64,000 nucleotides of DNA from Paremcibacter congregatus (lineage in GTDB: Bacteria > Pseudomonadota > Alphaproteobacteria > Sphingomonadales > Emcibacteraceae): assembly GCF_006385135.1 (NCBI RefSeq), contig NZ_CP041025.1:1271501-1335500 (forward strand), written 5' to 3'. Of the stretch, positions 9,472 to 17,332 are shown in pieces. Under the pieces are notes generated by a model, which ran no database searches, was not told the DNA's origin, and saw only the letters and a program-made list of their open reading frames with translations. The stretch's first letter is position 1. Each line of letters begins with the position of its first letter. Both the position numbers and the translations under genes were made by a program.

Positions 9472-9486
9472 TAATAATGATTATTA
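9472..9486. promoter_or_regulatory. Putative Fur-type operator (7-1-7 palindrome)
   Basis: TAATAATGATTATTA is a perfect palindrome of two 7-base arms around one base. The classic Fur 7-1-7 motif is TGATAATGATTATCA, so 13 of 15 bases agree. It lies 27-41 bases upstream of the minus-strand hypothetical gene, an operator-like distance, and about 130 bases upstream of yaaA on the other strand. AT-richness raises the chance of a random match. Confidence 0.55.
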
Positions 9487-9614
9487 ATAGCAATTATTCG
9501 ATATGTCAAGAAAATATGATCTGCACGGTATTGTCTTTTGGACGTGAGACTTGCTATGGTGAGTTCCTGGCAGCAAAGCCGCAACAATAAGCCCCGATTC
9601 AGGAATAAAGACAT

Positions 9615-10388
9615 ATGTTGGTTGTTACGTCCCCCGCTAAAAAACTCGATTTTTCAGAAGATGTCACCCGGTCCAGCTGGACAGTGCCGGATTTTCTTGA
9701 CGACAGCAGCATCCTGATCGAGGCGGCGAAGAAGCTTACCCGGGATGATCTGATGAAACTGATGAAAATCAGCGAAAATCTGGCGGAGCTGAATTATAAT
9801 CGCTATCGGTCATTTTCTCTTCCTTTTACGCCGACCAATGCCAAACAGGCGGTGTTCGCATTCACCGGCGATACCTATGTCGGGTTGGATGCGGACAGCC
9901 TTGATGAGGATGACCTTGCTTACGCGCAGGATCATTACCGGATCCTGTCAGGGTTATATGGTTTGTTGCGGCCTCTGGATCTGATGCAGCCATACCGCCT
10001 GGAAATGGGAAAAAAGGTGGCGACTGAGAAAAGCAAAAATCTTTATGAATTCTGGGGAGACAAGCTGACCGAAGCCCTGAATGAACAGATGAAGGCGCAA
10101 AATACAGATATTTTGGTGAATTGCGCCTCTAATGAATATTTTAAAGCAGTTCATGTCAAAAAACTTGAAGGGCGGGTTATTACACCGGTATTCAAGGAAG
10201 TCAAAGAAGGGCACGCGCGGATGATCGGCATGTTTGCAAAGAAAGCCCGGGGTATGATGGCGCGTTATATCATTCAGAACCGTGTTGAACAGGCTGAGGA
10301 ACTTAAAAGATTTAATCTGGGGGGGTATAAATTCCAACCCAGCCTCTCAGATGAAACGACACTTGAATTTCATCGGGTTACGGGGTAG
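9615..10388 (+). CDS. yaaA: Peroxide stress protein YaaA (DUF328/UPF0246)
   Basis: The 257-residue protein is a full-length YaaA family member. It starts MLVVTSPAKKLDF, the standard N-terminus, and carries the conserved SENLAELNYNRYRSF, AFTGDTYVGLDA and ILSGLYGLLRPLD segments, then MGKKVATEKSKNLYEFWGDKLTEAL and NCASNEYFKAV. YaaA in E. coli limits free intracellular iron during hydrogen peroxide stress and has been reported to bind DNA. The gene is divergent from a hypothetical gene with a Fur-like box, which fits an iron theme. The TauE-type permease gene begins 5 bases after its stop. Confidence 0.96.
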   Translation: MLVVTSPAKKLDFSEDVTRSSWTVPDFLDDSSILIEAAKKLTRDDLMKLMKISENLAELNYNRYRSFSLPFTPTNAKQAVFAFTGDTYVGLDADSLDEDDLAYAQDHYRILSGLYGLLRPLDLMQPYRLEMGKKVATEKSKNLYEFWGDKLTEALNEQMKAQNTDILVNCASNEYFKAVHVKKLEGRVITPVFKEVKEGHARMIGMFAKKARGMMARYIIQNRVEQAEELKRFNLGGYKFQPSLSDETTLEFHRVTG

Positions 10389-10393
10389 GCGGG

Positions 10394-11155
10394 GTGACAG
10401 ACCCTTTATGGTTTTATTTGCTGGCAGTGCCGGTGGTGCTGTTGGTGGGGATATCCAAAGGCGGGTTTGCCGGTGGTCTGGGCACTTTGGCGGTGCCATT
10501 ATTGACCCTTATGGTTGACCCGCGAATGGCGGCGGCGATTATGTTGCCGATCCTCTGCGCCATGGATATTTTCAGCGTCTGGGAATACCGCCGGGCCTGG
10601 GACAGGGAAACCCTGAAAATCCTGATTCCGGGGGCCGTTTTGGGCATTGTGATCGGGGGGCTGACATTTCACGTGATGAATGGCGATATGATCCGGATCA
10701 TCGTCGGGGCGATGTCAGTCTATTTTGTTGCCAATTATTGGTTTGTTCAGAGACGTAGGGGGGTGGTGGCGCCACAGCCTCAGAATGCTCTGCGCGGCGG
10801 TATCCTTGGGGGAATGAGCGGTTTTGCAAGCTTCATCGCGCACGCAGGCGGACCACCATTGTCGCAATATCTTTTTCCGTTGCAGCTCGACAAGACCCGT
10901 TTGGTGGGAACCTCGGTGATGTTTTTCATCATCGTCAATTATGTCAAGCTGATCCCTTATGCCTGGCTTGGACAACTGTCTTTTGAAAATCTGAAAATAT
11001 CGCTTTATCTGCTGCCTTTTGCGCCTTTGGGGGTGTGGCTTGGCATCTGGTTGCATAACCGGGTGTCCAATCGGTTCTTTTATATCGTGGCCTATCTGTT
11101 GCTTTTCCTGGTAGGGGTAAAACTGTTGGCGGAGGGATTATACGCGTTAGTTTAG
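10394..11155 (+). CDS. TauE/SafE family (TSUP) permease
   Basis: A 253-residue membrane protein with about eight spans, of the TauE/SafE/TSUP family of sulfite, sulfonate or sulfur-compound exporters. The family pattern is seen in VLLVGISKGGFAGGLGTLAVPLLTL near the start and its second-half counterpart GGILGGMSGFASFIAHAGGPPLSQYLF. Translation begins at a GTG 5 bases after yaaA, so the two are probably co-transcribed. The transported compound cannot be told. An imperfect hairpin with a one-base bulge lies after the stop (about 11155-11175) and may serve as a weak terminator. Confidence 0.88.
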   Translation: MTDPLWFYLLAVPVVLLVGISKGGFAGGLGTLAVPLLTLMVDPRMAAAIMLPILCAMDIFSVWEYRRAWDRETLKILIPGAVLGIVIGGLTFHVMNGDMIRIIVGAMSVYFVANYWFVQRRRGVVAPQPQNALRGGILGGMSGFASFIAHAGGPPLSQYLFPLQLDKTRLVGTSVMFFIIVNYVKLIPYAWLGQLSFENLKISLYLLPFAPLGVWLGIWLHNRVSNRFFYIVAYLLLFLVGVKLLAEGLYALV

Positions 11156-11217
11156 ACGGTTTGACTGTCAAAACCACCTCTGTACACTGAAAGGATATTT
11201 AATTCAGGAGGGGTGAA

Positions 11218-11562
11218 ATGCGACTGTTTATGATTATACTTCTGGTCATTCTGATCATATTAAGTCTCGCGGCGGGGGCGGCGAAAATTACCCAGATGGC
11301 GGATGACGTCCGCTATCTGCATGCAGTTGGCCTGACAAAGCCGTTGATCATTCTATTTGGCGTATTGCAGCTTGCGGGCGGCATTATGCTGATCTTTCCA
11401 CAGACCCGCCGCACAGGCGCTTTGGTTGTGCTGGTTACCTTCCTGATATCCAGCGTTGTTATTTTCCTGAGCGGGGCCTATATCTTCGGGGTGTTTTCCC
11501 TGATGCCGGTGATTCTGGCGGCAGTCTTTATTGATTATGGATACTGGCGCAGATTGACTTAA
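11218..11562 (+). CDS. DoxX-like small membrane protein
   Basis: A 114-residue protein with four predicted membrane spans, resembling the DoxX/DoxX-like family. The pattern is a first span ending in AAGAAKI, a short cytoplasmic loop with DDVRYLHAVGLTKPL, and a second span ILFGVLQLAGGIMLIFPQTRR, which is the usual DoxX_2 layout. AGGAGGGG precedes the ATG, a strong ribosome site. DoxX-like proteins are small inner-membrane components sometimes linked to oxidative stress; no function can be assigned here. Its stop overlaps the stop of the convergent DUF1134 gene by a few bases. Confidence 0.75.
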   Translation: MRLFMIILLVILIILSLAAGAAKITQMADDVRYLHAVGLTKPLIILFGVLQLAGGIMLIFPQTRRTGALVVLVTFLISSVVIFLSGAYIFGVFSLMPVILAAVFIDYGYWRRLT

Positions 11563-12182
11563 AACGGAATCCAGTCGCGTTTTTTCGACAGATGCAGGTA
11601 GCCGAGATTAACACCGGCGCGCAGGCCGACACCGACACGCATCGGCGCAATGATGATATCGCCGCGTTGCTGGTAATTCATGCCAACGCCGCCGACGAAA
11701 TAGAAACTGCCTTCTACGGCGGGATAGCGCTGATAGAGTTCTTCCACGTCATGGAGATTGTAGACCAGAGCGAAGACCCGAGACCCGTTGGCGCCGGCAT
11801 CAAAACCAATGCTCGGTCCTTTCCAGTATACGCGGCTGTCGCCTTCAATTTTATGGGACAGGGTGCCATCACCATAACGGACACCAACCACCAGCGCGGC
11901 GCTTACTTCTGTTCCGATGATATAGCCATTGGGCTGGCCGTGATCCTTGAAAGCTTTTTCCACCACCTTGGCGATGGCTTCGGATCCGCCGCCGAGAAAA
12001 TCTGATGCGGCGTTGACGATGCTTTTCTCATCGTAACTGTTGGCGTAATTGGTTTCATCCATATTCTGCCGGTGTTGCCGGCTTTCGGATGGGGCAACTG
12101 TATTGTTGCTGCTGCAGCCCGTAATGATCAGGGCCAGGATAATCGCGGAAAGGGACGTAAACTTTCGCAAGACTGAAGTCAT
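11559..12182 (-). CDS. DUF1134 family lipoprotein
   Basis: A 207-residue exported protein of the DUF1134 family, largely confined to Alphaproteobacteria. It has a lipoprotein signal peptide with lipobox LIITGC, cleavage before the cysteine near residue 23. The mature part holds the conserved core SIGFDAGANGSRVFALVYNL, the YPAVEGSFYFVGGVGMNY segment and the C-terminal IAPMRVGVGLRAGVNLGYL. The frame extends upstream, but the ATG at 12182 has GAGGA before it and begins the signal peptide. The gene ends a four-gene minus-strand operon: NUDIX, a 49-residue membrane protein, DUF2842 and this one. It likely sits at the periplasmic face of an envelope membrane; function unknown. Confidence 0.9.
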   Translation of the reverse strand: MTSVLRKFTSLSAIILALIITGCSSNNTVAPSESRQHRQNMDETNYANSYDEKSIVNAASDFLGGGSEAIAKVVEKAFKDHGQPNGYIIGTEVSAALVVGVRYGDGTLSHKIEGDSRVYWKGPSIGFDAGANGSRVFALVYNLHDVEELYQRYPAVEGSFYFVGGVGMNYQQRGDIIIAPMRVGVGLRAGVNLGYLHLSKKRDWIPF

Positions 12183-12208
12183 ATTTTCCTCATGTTTTGA
12201 TCGATGTC

Positions 12209-12415
12209 TTAATTTTTTTCTTCTGTGTCTTTCGGTCGATACCACCAGCGGATCAGGATCATGGCGGGAAAAATCCAGCCAATGCCCATCACGGCATAAT
12301 AGGTGATCTCTAAAGCAATATGCAGAGGAAATAAGGCATCAGCAAGGCCTGTGACCAGAAAGATATAGATGATCAATCCGACCATACCCAGTATATATCC
12401 GCCTAATTTTCTCAT
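12209..12415 (-). CDS. DUF2842-like small membrane protein
   Basis: This 68-residue protein has two membrane spans, GGYILGMVGLIIYIFLVTGL and YYAVMGIGWIFPAMILIRW, a short loop between them and a polar tail, RPKDTEEKN. Size, two-span layout and the central ALEITYYAVMGIGW-like stretch resemble the alphaproteobacterial DUF2842 family. No function is known. It lies 15 bases downstream of the 49-codon gene and 26 bases upstream of the DUF1134 lipoprotein gene, in one operon. The ribosome site is weak. Confidence 0.8.
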   Translation of the reverse strand: MRKLGGYILGMVGLIIYIFLVTGLADALFPLHIALEITYYAVMGIGWIFPAMILIRWWYRPKDTEEKN

Positions 12416-12430
12416 AATTCAACTTCTCAC

Positions 12431-12580
12431 TTACATATTTTTAAAATTGTCGACTACCCAGATCAGCAGATGAACGCCACCGTAGGCCGTCATGCCAAAG
12501 ACCACGGCAATGCCCGCGACTTTCAAATGGCCTTTCACGGATTGACCCAGTCGGGTCCATAAGGTCGGGGTATCTTCCAT
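12431..12580 (-). CDS. 49-residue single-span membrane protein (hidden small gene)
   Basis: A short gene encoding MEDTPTLWTRLGQSVKGHLK, then a hydrophobic span VAGIAVVFGMTAYGGVHLLI and the tail WVVDNFKNM before a TAA. Its ATG overlaps the TAA of the NUDIX gene by one base (TAATG), a coupling arrangement typical of real bacterial genes. It fills the otherwise empty space between the NUDIX and DUF2842 genes. The N-terminus is amphipathic and basic, so it would lie inside, with one span in the inner membrane. I do not recognise a family. The coupling, position and one clear span support a real gene. Confidence 0.72.
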   Translation of the reverse strand: MEDTPTLWTRLGQSVKGHLKVAGIAVVFGMTAYGGVHLLIWVVDNFKNM

Positions 12581-13020
12581 TAGGGTGTTTCCTCCGCCAA
12601 CAGACGTATCGCCTTATGGATCATATGTTCCGTTTCACTCCAGAGATTATATTCAGAAAGTTGATGCAAGGGAACCCATATTGCCTCCTGGGCGTCATCT
12701 CCCGGGTGAATTTCACCACTGCGATAGGTGGCGGCATAATCCACTAAGGTATAATGATGGCGAATATGCTTATCTTCATCTTTATCAATAAAGTCGAGGA
12801 TATCGAGAAACCGGGGAGCATTAATAGTGATGGCGGTTTCTTCGGCAACTTCACGGACGGCGGCCTCAACCACGGTTTCCCCGATTTCCTGTGCGCCGCC
12901 GGGAATGCTCCATTGATCAGGCTTGGGCGGTTTTCCGCGACGGATCAAGAGCACCTGATCGTTCCTGATTACAACAACGCCGACCGCGACGATGGGGCGG
13001 TCAGGATAATCCCTTTTCAT
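12580..13020 (-). CDS. NUDIX hydrolase
   Basis: A 146-residue NUDIX protein. The Nudix box lies at about residues 41-64: GGAQEIGETVVEAAVREVAE followed by ETAI. The glycine that normally follows the second glutamate pair (EExG) is replaced by alanine, while the catalytic REVAEE core is intact. The N-terminus VAVGVVVIRNDQVLLIRRGKPP and the WSIPGG approach to the box are typical of ADP-ribose/NTP-type members of the ADPRase subgroup. It would hydrolyse a nucleoside diphosphate-X compound in the cytoplasm; the substrate is open. First gene of the small-membrane-protein operon, overlapping the next start by one base. Confidence 0.93.
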   Translation of the reverse strand: MKRDYPDRPIVAVGVVVIRNDQVLLIRRGKPPKPDQWSIPGGAQEIGETVVEAAVREVAEETAITINAPRFLDILDFIDKDEDKHIRHHYTLVDYAATYRSGEIHPGDDAQEAIWVPLHQLSEYNLWSETEHMIHKAIRLLAEETP

Positions 13021-13082
13021 TTATCTCACCTTTTACTATTCTGGCCACACCCTATTCCAATTCCAATTGCGGGTATATAAAA

Positions 13083-13814
13083 ATGTGTGGCAGATACACG
13101 CTCTCTTCAGATGCTTACTTGAAATTTATGGGGCTTCTTGGTCTCAAGACAGATGATCAGGTGCCAAGCCGTTTCAACATCGCGCCCATGCAACCGGTCG
13201 CCGTAATCCGGGTGAAAGGGTCTGACCAGGATCAGGTGATGCTGCCCGGTACACCGTTGCCGGGTAAGGAAATGGCCTTGATGCAATGGGGACTGGTGCC
13301 GTCCTGGGCCAAGGAAATGTCTGTCGGGCGCCCATTAATCAATGCCCGCAGCGAGACCATCGCCGACAAGCCGTCTTTCCGCAGTTCTTTTCGCCGCCGC
13401 AAATGTCTGGTGCCGGCCAGTGGTTTCTACGAGTGGAAGAGGGGCGGTGCGTCACCGGTGCCCTATCATGTGAGCCTGCCGGGGCAGCAGCCCTTCGCCT
13501 TTGCCGCGATATGGGAAGTTTGGATGGGGCCTCATGGTGACGACTGGTGGGAGACGGTGTGTCTGGTGACCAAACCGGCAATTCCATCCATGAAGCCTGT
13601 CCACCACCGCAGTCCTGTGATTATCGACCCTGTGGACTATGACCGGTGGCTGATGCCCTGCGATCCTCCGGACAGAGAGGTTTTTAAAAGGTTGAGTACC
13701 CTGACCGAGCAGGAACTCCGGTTTCAGGAAGTCAGCGGTTATGTCAATAACGTGCGCCATGACGGGGCGGAATGCATCGCGCCGGCCCGGGGGAGCCAGT
13801 TCGACCTTTTTTAG
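13083..13814 (+). CDS. SRAP/HMCES family protein (YedK-like, DNA-protein crosslink)
   Basis: A 243-residue SOS-response-associated-peptidase (SRAP) protein. It begins MCGRYTL, with the cysteine at position 2 that becomes N-terminal and attaches covalently to abasic sites in single-stranded DNA. Other conserved parts are RFNIAPMQPV, LINARSETIADKPSFR, RKCLVPASGFYEWKR and PVHHRSPVII, which hold the asparagine, glutamate and histidine of the active site. The protein shields abasic sites at replication forks. The start is fixed by the requirement for Met-Cys, even though the ribosome site is weak. The gene is transcribed divergently from the NUDIX operon and converges with the hydrolase gene (3 bases apart). 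Confidence 0.95.
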   Translation: MCGRYTLSSDAYLKFMGLLGLKTDDQVPSRFNIAPMQPVAVIRVKGSDQDQVMLPGTPLPGKEMALMQWGLVPSWAKEMSVGRPLINARSETIADKPSFRSSFRRRKCLVPASGFYEWKRGGASPVPYHVSLPGQQPFAFAAIWEVWMGPHGDDWWETVCLVTKPAIPSMKPVHHRSPVIIDPVDYDRWLMPCDPPDREVFKRLSTLTEQELRFQEVSGYVNNVRHDGAECIAPARGSQFDLF

Positions 13815-13817
13815 AGG

Positions 13818-14684
13818 TTATCCATTTAACTTATTGAGAAAGCTGGATATTACTTCCTGGCTGTGGGCTTCTCGCAGGTCAGGTGTGTGGGCGCGATTGG
13901 CGATTGTGACTTTGGTGAACTCAGGGTGGCGCTCGGCCATTTTATTCAGGGTATCGGCGGACAGAATATCGCTGGCTTCACCGCGCAGGGTCATGATCGG
14001 AATCGGCGCAAGGGCGCCAAACAGGGGCCACAAATCAGGAGGAACGGCATTTTCCGCACTTTCGGCAATGGCGGTGCCGATATGAGGGTCGTAATCGGCG
14101 ACGATCTGGCCATCGTCCCGTTGTCGGAAACTGTTGCGGGTAAATTCTTCCCATTCGTCGGCGCTATAATCGGGGAACAGGGGGCCGCTGATGGTTTTTA
14201 CCCCCATGACCGCATGTGACCAGTTCTTCAGGGGCACGTTCTTTCCCAGATATTGAGAAATCCGGGCGATGCCTTTCGGGTCTATTTCAGGCCCGATATC
14301 ATTGAGAATAATGCCCTTGAGGACTGAGGGGTTCAGGACCCCCAAGGTCATCGAAATCAGCCCTCCCATGGAAGTGCCGACTGCAACGACTTCTGACAGG
14401 CCTTCTTTCTTTAACAGGGTTTGGACATCCTGGACATAGGTGGGGATCTGATAATTCACATAGACAGGATCATAATCGGACTGTCCGCGACCCCGCATGT
14501 CCAGACTGATGACACGGTAAGAGGGTCTCATTTTCAGGGCGAACTGGTGGAAATCCTTTGAATTCCGTGTCAGGCCGTGCAGACAGAGCAAAGGGGGGCG
14601 GGTTGTGTTTTCCCCAGAGGCATAATCACGATAATACAACGTCAGCCCGTCCTGACTGGTGTAATATTTTTCCTCAAATTCCAT
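13818..14684 (-). CDS. Alpha/beta hydrolase
   Basis: A 288-residue alpha/beta-fold hydrolase. The oxyanion region PLLCLHGLTRNSKDFHQFA, the strand with SLDMRGRGQSDYDP, and the nucleophile elbow GTSMGG (serine near residue 106) are clear. An acid near residue 240 (GEASDIL) and the histidine in NRAHTPDLREA near residue 266 would complete the triad. No signal peptide is present, so it acts in the cytoplasm. Substrate is unknown; esters, lactones or C-C bonds are all possible. It starts one base after the stop of the FAD-linked dehydrogenase gene, so the two are expressed together, and a metabolic link between a 2-hydroxyacid and an ester or lactone is plausible. Confidence 0.9.
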   Translation of the reverse strand: MEFEEKYYTSQDGLTLYYRDYASGENTTRPPLLCLHGLTRNSKDFHQFALKMRPSYRVISLDMRGRGQSDYDPVYVNYQIPTYVQDVQTLLKKEGLSEVVAVGTSMGGLISMTLGVLNPSVLKGIILNDIGPEIDPKGIARISQYLGKNVPLKNWSHAVMGVKTISGPLFPDYSADEWEEFTRNSFRQRDDGQIVADYDPHIGTAIAESAENAVPPDLWPLFGALAPIPIMTLRGEASDILSADTLNKMAERHPEFTKVTIANRAHTPDLREAHSQEVISSFLNKLNG

Positions 14685-14685
14685 T

Positions 14686-16134
14686 TTATGCCTTCTCCTG
14701 AGAAATCTCGGCCGGCAGGATCACACCGGGGTTCATGATGTCTTCCGGGTCCAGTGCGGCTTTGATACGACGCATCATGCCCAATTCTACGGAAGATTTG
14801 TAACGGGCCATGTCGGTGGTCTTCATTCTGCCTATGCCATGTTCGGCACTGAAACTGCCGTGAAAGTCTTTCACCAGGTCATGGATGTGGCGGTTAAGGT
14901 CTTCCCAGCGTTCCAGAAAATCGGATTTTGCCATTTCCCGGGGTTGGCTGACGTTATAATGGAGATTGCCGTCCCCAAGATGTCCAAAGGGCACAGGACG
15001 GGCCCCGGGGATAAGTGCTTCAACGATATCGGCCGCCTTGAGAAGAAACTCCGGGATGGTCGAAATGGCCACGGAAATGTCGTGCTTGATGCTGCCCCCT
15101 TCATGTTTTTGGGCTTCGGACAGATGCTCACGCAGGCCCCAGAGAGCCTCGCTTTCACTGTCATTCTTGGCGATGACGCCGTCCAGAACCAGATCTTTTT
15201 TCAGGGCGTCTTCAAGAATGCGTTCCATGACCCGTTCAAGGTCGAGAAGGTCGCGATTGAGAGAAGATGTGGTTTCCAGCAAGACATACCAGTCATAAGC
15301 AGTTTCAAGAGGGTCGCGACAGCCGGGCATATGATGTGTGACCATTTCAAGCCCCCGGCGCGGGACCAGTTCGAAGGCGGTAATACAGCCGCCACTGACC
15401 CGTCGGGCGATACTGAGCAGTTCAACTGCGGATTTCGGGTCGGGAACAGCAACAAAGGCGGTTTGTTTCTGATGAGGATAAGGCGAAAGTTTCAGTGTTG
15501 CGGCGGTAATAATGCCAAGGGTGCCTTCCGCACCGATAAACAGCTGTTTCAGGTCGTAGCCGGTATTGTCTTTCCTGAGTCCTGTAAGGCCGTGCCAGAT
15601 TTCACCGGAAGGGAGTACGACCTCGAGACCGAGCAAAAGGTTGCGGGCATTGCCGTAATGCAGCACATTGACGCCGCCGGCATTGGTCGACAGATTTCCG
15701 CCAATCATGCAGGATCCTTCTGCGGCGAGACTGAGCGGAAATATGCAATCAATATCCCGGGCCCGTTGCTGCACGTCGGCCAGAATACAGCCGGCTTCGA
15801 CGGTCATGGACTGATTGTCAGGGTCCGTATGACGCATTCTGTTCATTCGCTTAAGGCTGATCAGGACCTGGTCGCCGGCGAGGGTTGGAATGCTGCCTCC
15901 GACAAGACCTGTATTTCCGCTTTGCGGCACGATGGCGATTTTATGTTGCGCGCAATAGCGGACAATATCCGCAACCTTTTGCGTATTGTCCGGCAAGAGT
16001 ACCAGTGCGGTTTTGCCCTGATATTTACCGCGCGGTTCGGTAAGATAGGCGGACATTTCACGGGGGTCATCCTGCCAGCCTTTGGGGCCGGAGAGGTCTT
16101 TCAGGATATTCAGATGAGAGTCGGATAGGCACAT
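14686..16134 (-). CDS. FAD-linked D-2-hydroxyacid dehydrogenase (GlcD/D2HGDH-like)
   Basis: A 482-residue flavoprotein of the vanillyl-alcohol-oxidase superfamily. The FAD-binding PCMH domain occupies about residues 35-215, with VPQSGNTGLVGGSIP and GGNLSTNAGGVNVLHYGNAR as signature loops. The C-terminal FAD-oxidase domain ends with FGHLGDGNLHYNV and SAEHGIGRMKTTDM, whose histidines bind substrate and metal in D-lactate and D-2-hydroxyglutarate dehydrogenases. It would oxidise a D-2-hydroxyacid to the 2-oxoacid, passing electrons to a carrier. D-2-hydroxyglutarate or D-lactate are the likeliest substrates, not separable by eye. It lies 6 bases after the Sua5 gene and 1 base before the hydrolase gene, in one operon. 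Confidence 0.93.
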   Translation of the reverse strand: MCLSDSHLNILKDLSGPKGWQDDPREMSAYLTEPRGKYQGKTALVLLPDNTQKVADIVRYCAQHKIAIVPQSGNTGLVGGSIPTLAGDQVLISLKRMNRMRHTDPDNQSMTVEAGCILADVQQRARDIDCIFPLSLAAEGSCMIGGNLSTNAGGVNVLHYGNARNLLLGLEVVLPSGEIWHGLTGLRKDNTGYDLKQLFIGAEGTLGIITAATLKLSPYPHQKQTAFVAVPDPKSAVELLSIARRVSGGCITAFELVPRRGLEMVTHHMPGCRDPLETAYDWYVLLETTSSLNRDLLDLERVMERILEDALKKDLVLDGVIAKNDSESEALWGLREHLSEAQKHEGGSIKHDISVAISTIPEFLLKAADIVEALIPGARPVPFGHLGDGNLHYNVSQPREMAKSDFLERWEDLNRHIHDLVKDFHGSFSAEHGIGRMKTTDMARYKSSVELGMMRRIKAALDPEDIMNPGVILPAEISQEKA

Positions 16135-16140
16135 TGGCGG

Positions 16141-17142
16141 TTACTCTTTGTTATCAGCCGCCGCGCGGCTCAATCGGTCATTGATTGCTATCCCCAAGCC
16201 GTGAGGCGGGATAGGGCTTACCGCGATGGTTTCACATCCCAGGTCGTCCAGTTCGTGCAACAGGGAGAACAGGTTGGCCGCGGCCTCGTGCAGGCTGCCT
16301 TTTGGGCTTAAATTCCGCACTATTCTGGCATCTTTTGGGTAAAGGCTGCCAAAAGCCAGTAGCGCCTCATCAGGGTATACGGTGGTCGCGTTGAGGCGGA
16401 CATTACTGCGGGGGGCGTAATGGCTTTTGAGTTGCCCCGGCGCCGTCGGATTTTGCCCGTCTTCAAAGGGCACCACCCGCAGTCCGGTAACTTCTTCAAT
16501 ATCGCGTTGGGAAACGCTGCCCGGTCGCAACAGCCTGATTTCACTGCCCATTACCTGGGCGATGGTGGATTCAATTCCATTCCGGCAGGGGGGACCGTCC
16601 AGAATCATGGCGACCTCGTCTTTAAGGTCGCGGGCCACATGTTCAGGTCGGGTCGGGCTTAGCTTTCCTGACAGGTTGGCGCTGGGCGCGGCGATCGGAT
16701 ATTTGAAATTTTCAAGCAATTCCCGCACCACGGGATGTTCCGGCACCCGGACAGCGACCGTATCAAGACCGGCGGAGACCAGCGGTGACAGCAGGGTGCC
16801 GGGTTTCTTATTGAGCACCAGCGTAAAAGGACCCGGCCAGAAAGCCGCGGCCAGTTTGCGCGAGGTAATGTCAAAATCGACATATTTTTCAGCCTCTTCA
16901 ATCGAAGGCAGGTGAATGATCAACGGGTTGAAGGAGGGACGTTTCTTGGCCGCGAAAATGCTGGCGACGGCCTGATCATTGGTGGCGTCCGCCCCGAGAC
17001 CGTAAACGGTTTCTGTCGGGAAGGACACCAGTTTGCCCTGCAAAAGATATTTTGACGCCAAATGAAAATTTGCCAGTGTCGGGGGCATGATTTTCGCGGT
17101 GTCGTGTTTTTTGTCGCCAGTGTCCATAGTGATTTGTGTCAT
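16141..17142 (-). CDS. sua5: L-threonylcarbamoyladenylate synthase (Sua5 type)
   Basis: The 333-residue protein has a YrdC domain at about residues 25-205 followed by the extra Sua5 C-terminal domain, so it is the long Sua5 form rather than the short TsaC form. Conserved parts are LVSFPTETVYGLGADATND, KKRPSFNPLIIHL, WPGPFTLVL, VPEHPVVREL, PIAAPSANLSGKLSPTRPEHV and the late LRPGSVS and PGQLKSHYAP of the linker and C-terminal domain. It makes threonylcarbamoyl-AMP from threonine, bicarbonate and ATP for t6A37 modification of ANN-decoding tRNAs. A GAAGAG ribosome site precedes the ATG. First gene of a three-gene minus-strand operon, divergent from the acyl-CoA dehydrogenase gene across a region with two PsrA-like boxes. 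Confidence 0.95.
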   Translation of the reverse strand: MTQITMDTGDKKHDTAKIMPPTLANFHLASKYLLQGKLVSFPTETVYGLGADATNDQAVASIFAAKKRPSFNPLIIHLPSIEEAEKYVDFDITSRKLAAAFWPGPFTLVLNKKPGTLLSPLVSAGLDTVAVRVPEHPVVRELLENFKYPIAAPSANLSGKLSPTRPEHVARDLKDEVAMILDGPPCRNGIESTIAQVMGSEIRLLRPGSVSQRDIEEVTGLRVVPFEDGQNPTAPGQLKSHYAPRSNVRLNATTVYPDEALLAFGSLYPKDARIVRNLSPKGSLHEAAANLFSLLHELDDLGCETIAVSPIPPHGLGIAINDRLSRAAADNKE

Positions 17143-17162
17143 TACTCTTCGTCAGGATTATT

Positions 17163-17221
17163 AAACACTTGTTTTAATCGTGTAACTCATGTAAATTCTG
17201 TTTTCAAACGACTGTTTTAAT
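17163..17221. promoter_or_regulatory. Two PsrA-like (fatty-acid regulator) operator boxes
   Basis: Two sites share AAAC-N4-GTTTTAAT: AAACACTTGTTTTAAT at 17163-17178 and AAACGACTGTTTTAAT at 17206-17221, starting 43 bases apart (about four helical turns). The palindromic core AAAC-N4-GTTT matches the known binding motif of PsrA, a TetR-family fatty-acid sensor. They lie 110-170 bases upstream of the acyl-CoA dehydrogenase start. The regulator itself is not in this window. Confidence 0.6.
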
Positions 17222-17332
17222 TTTGGTCGTCTTTATGGCCTCTAGATAATTATAGGGGCAATGTTTTTCATAATAAACCGCTGCGGCACGTAAAGACATA
17301 TAAAACATAGAAAAATATTTAGGAGTACCCTT

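Noticed and set aside
14839-16128. 429-codon open frame on the plus strand opposite the FAD-linked dehydrogenase gene
   Set aside because: It is antisense to a clear, motif-complete gene, has no ribosome site and no recognisable protein features.
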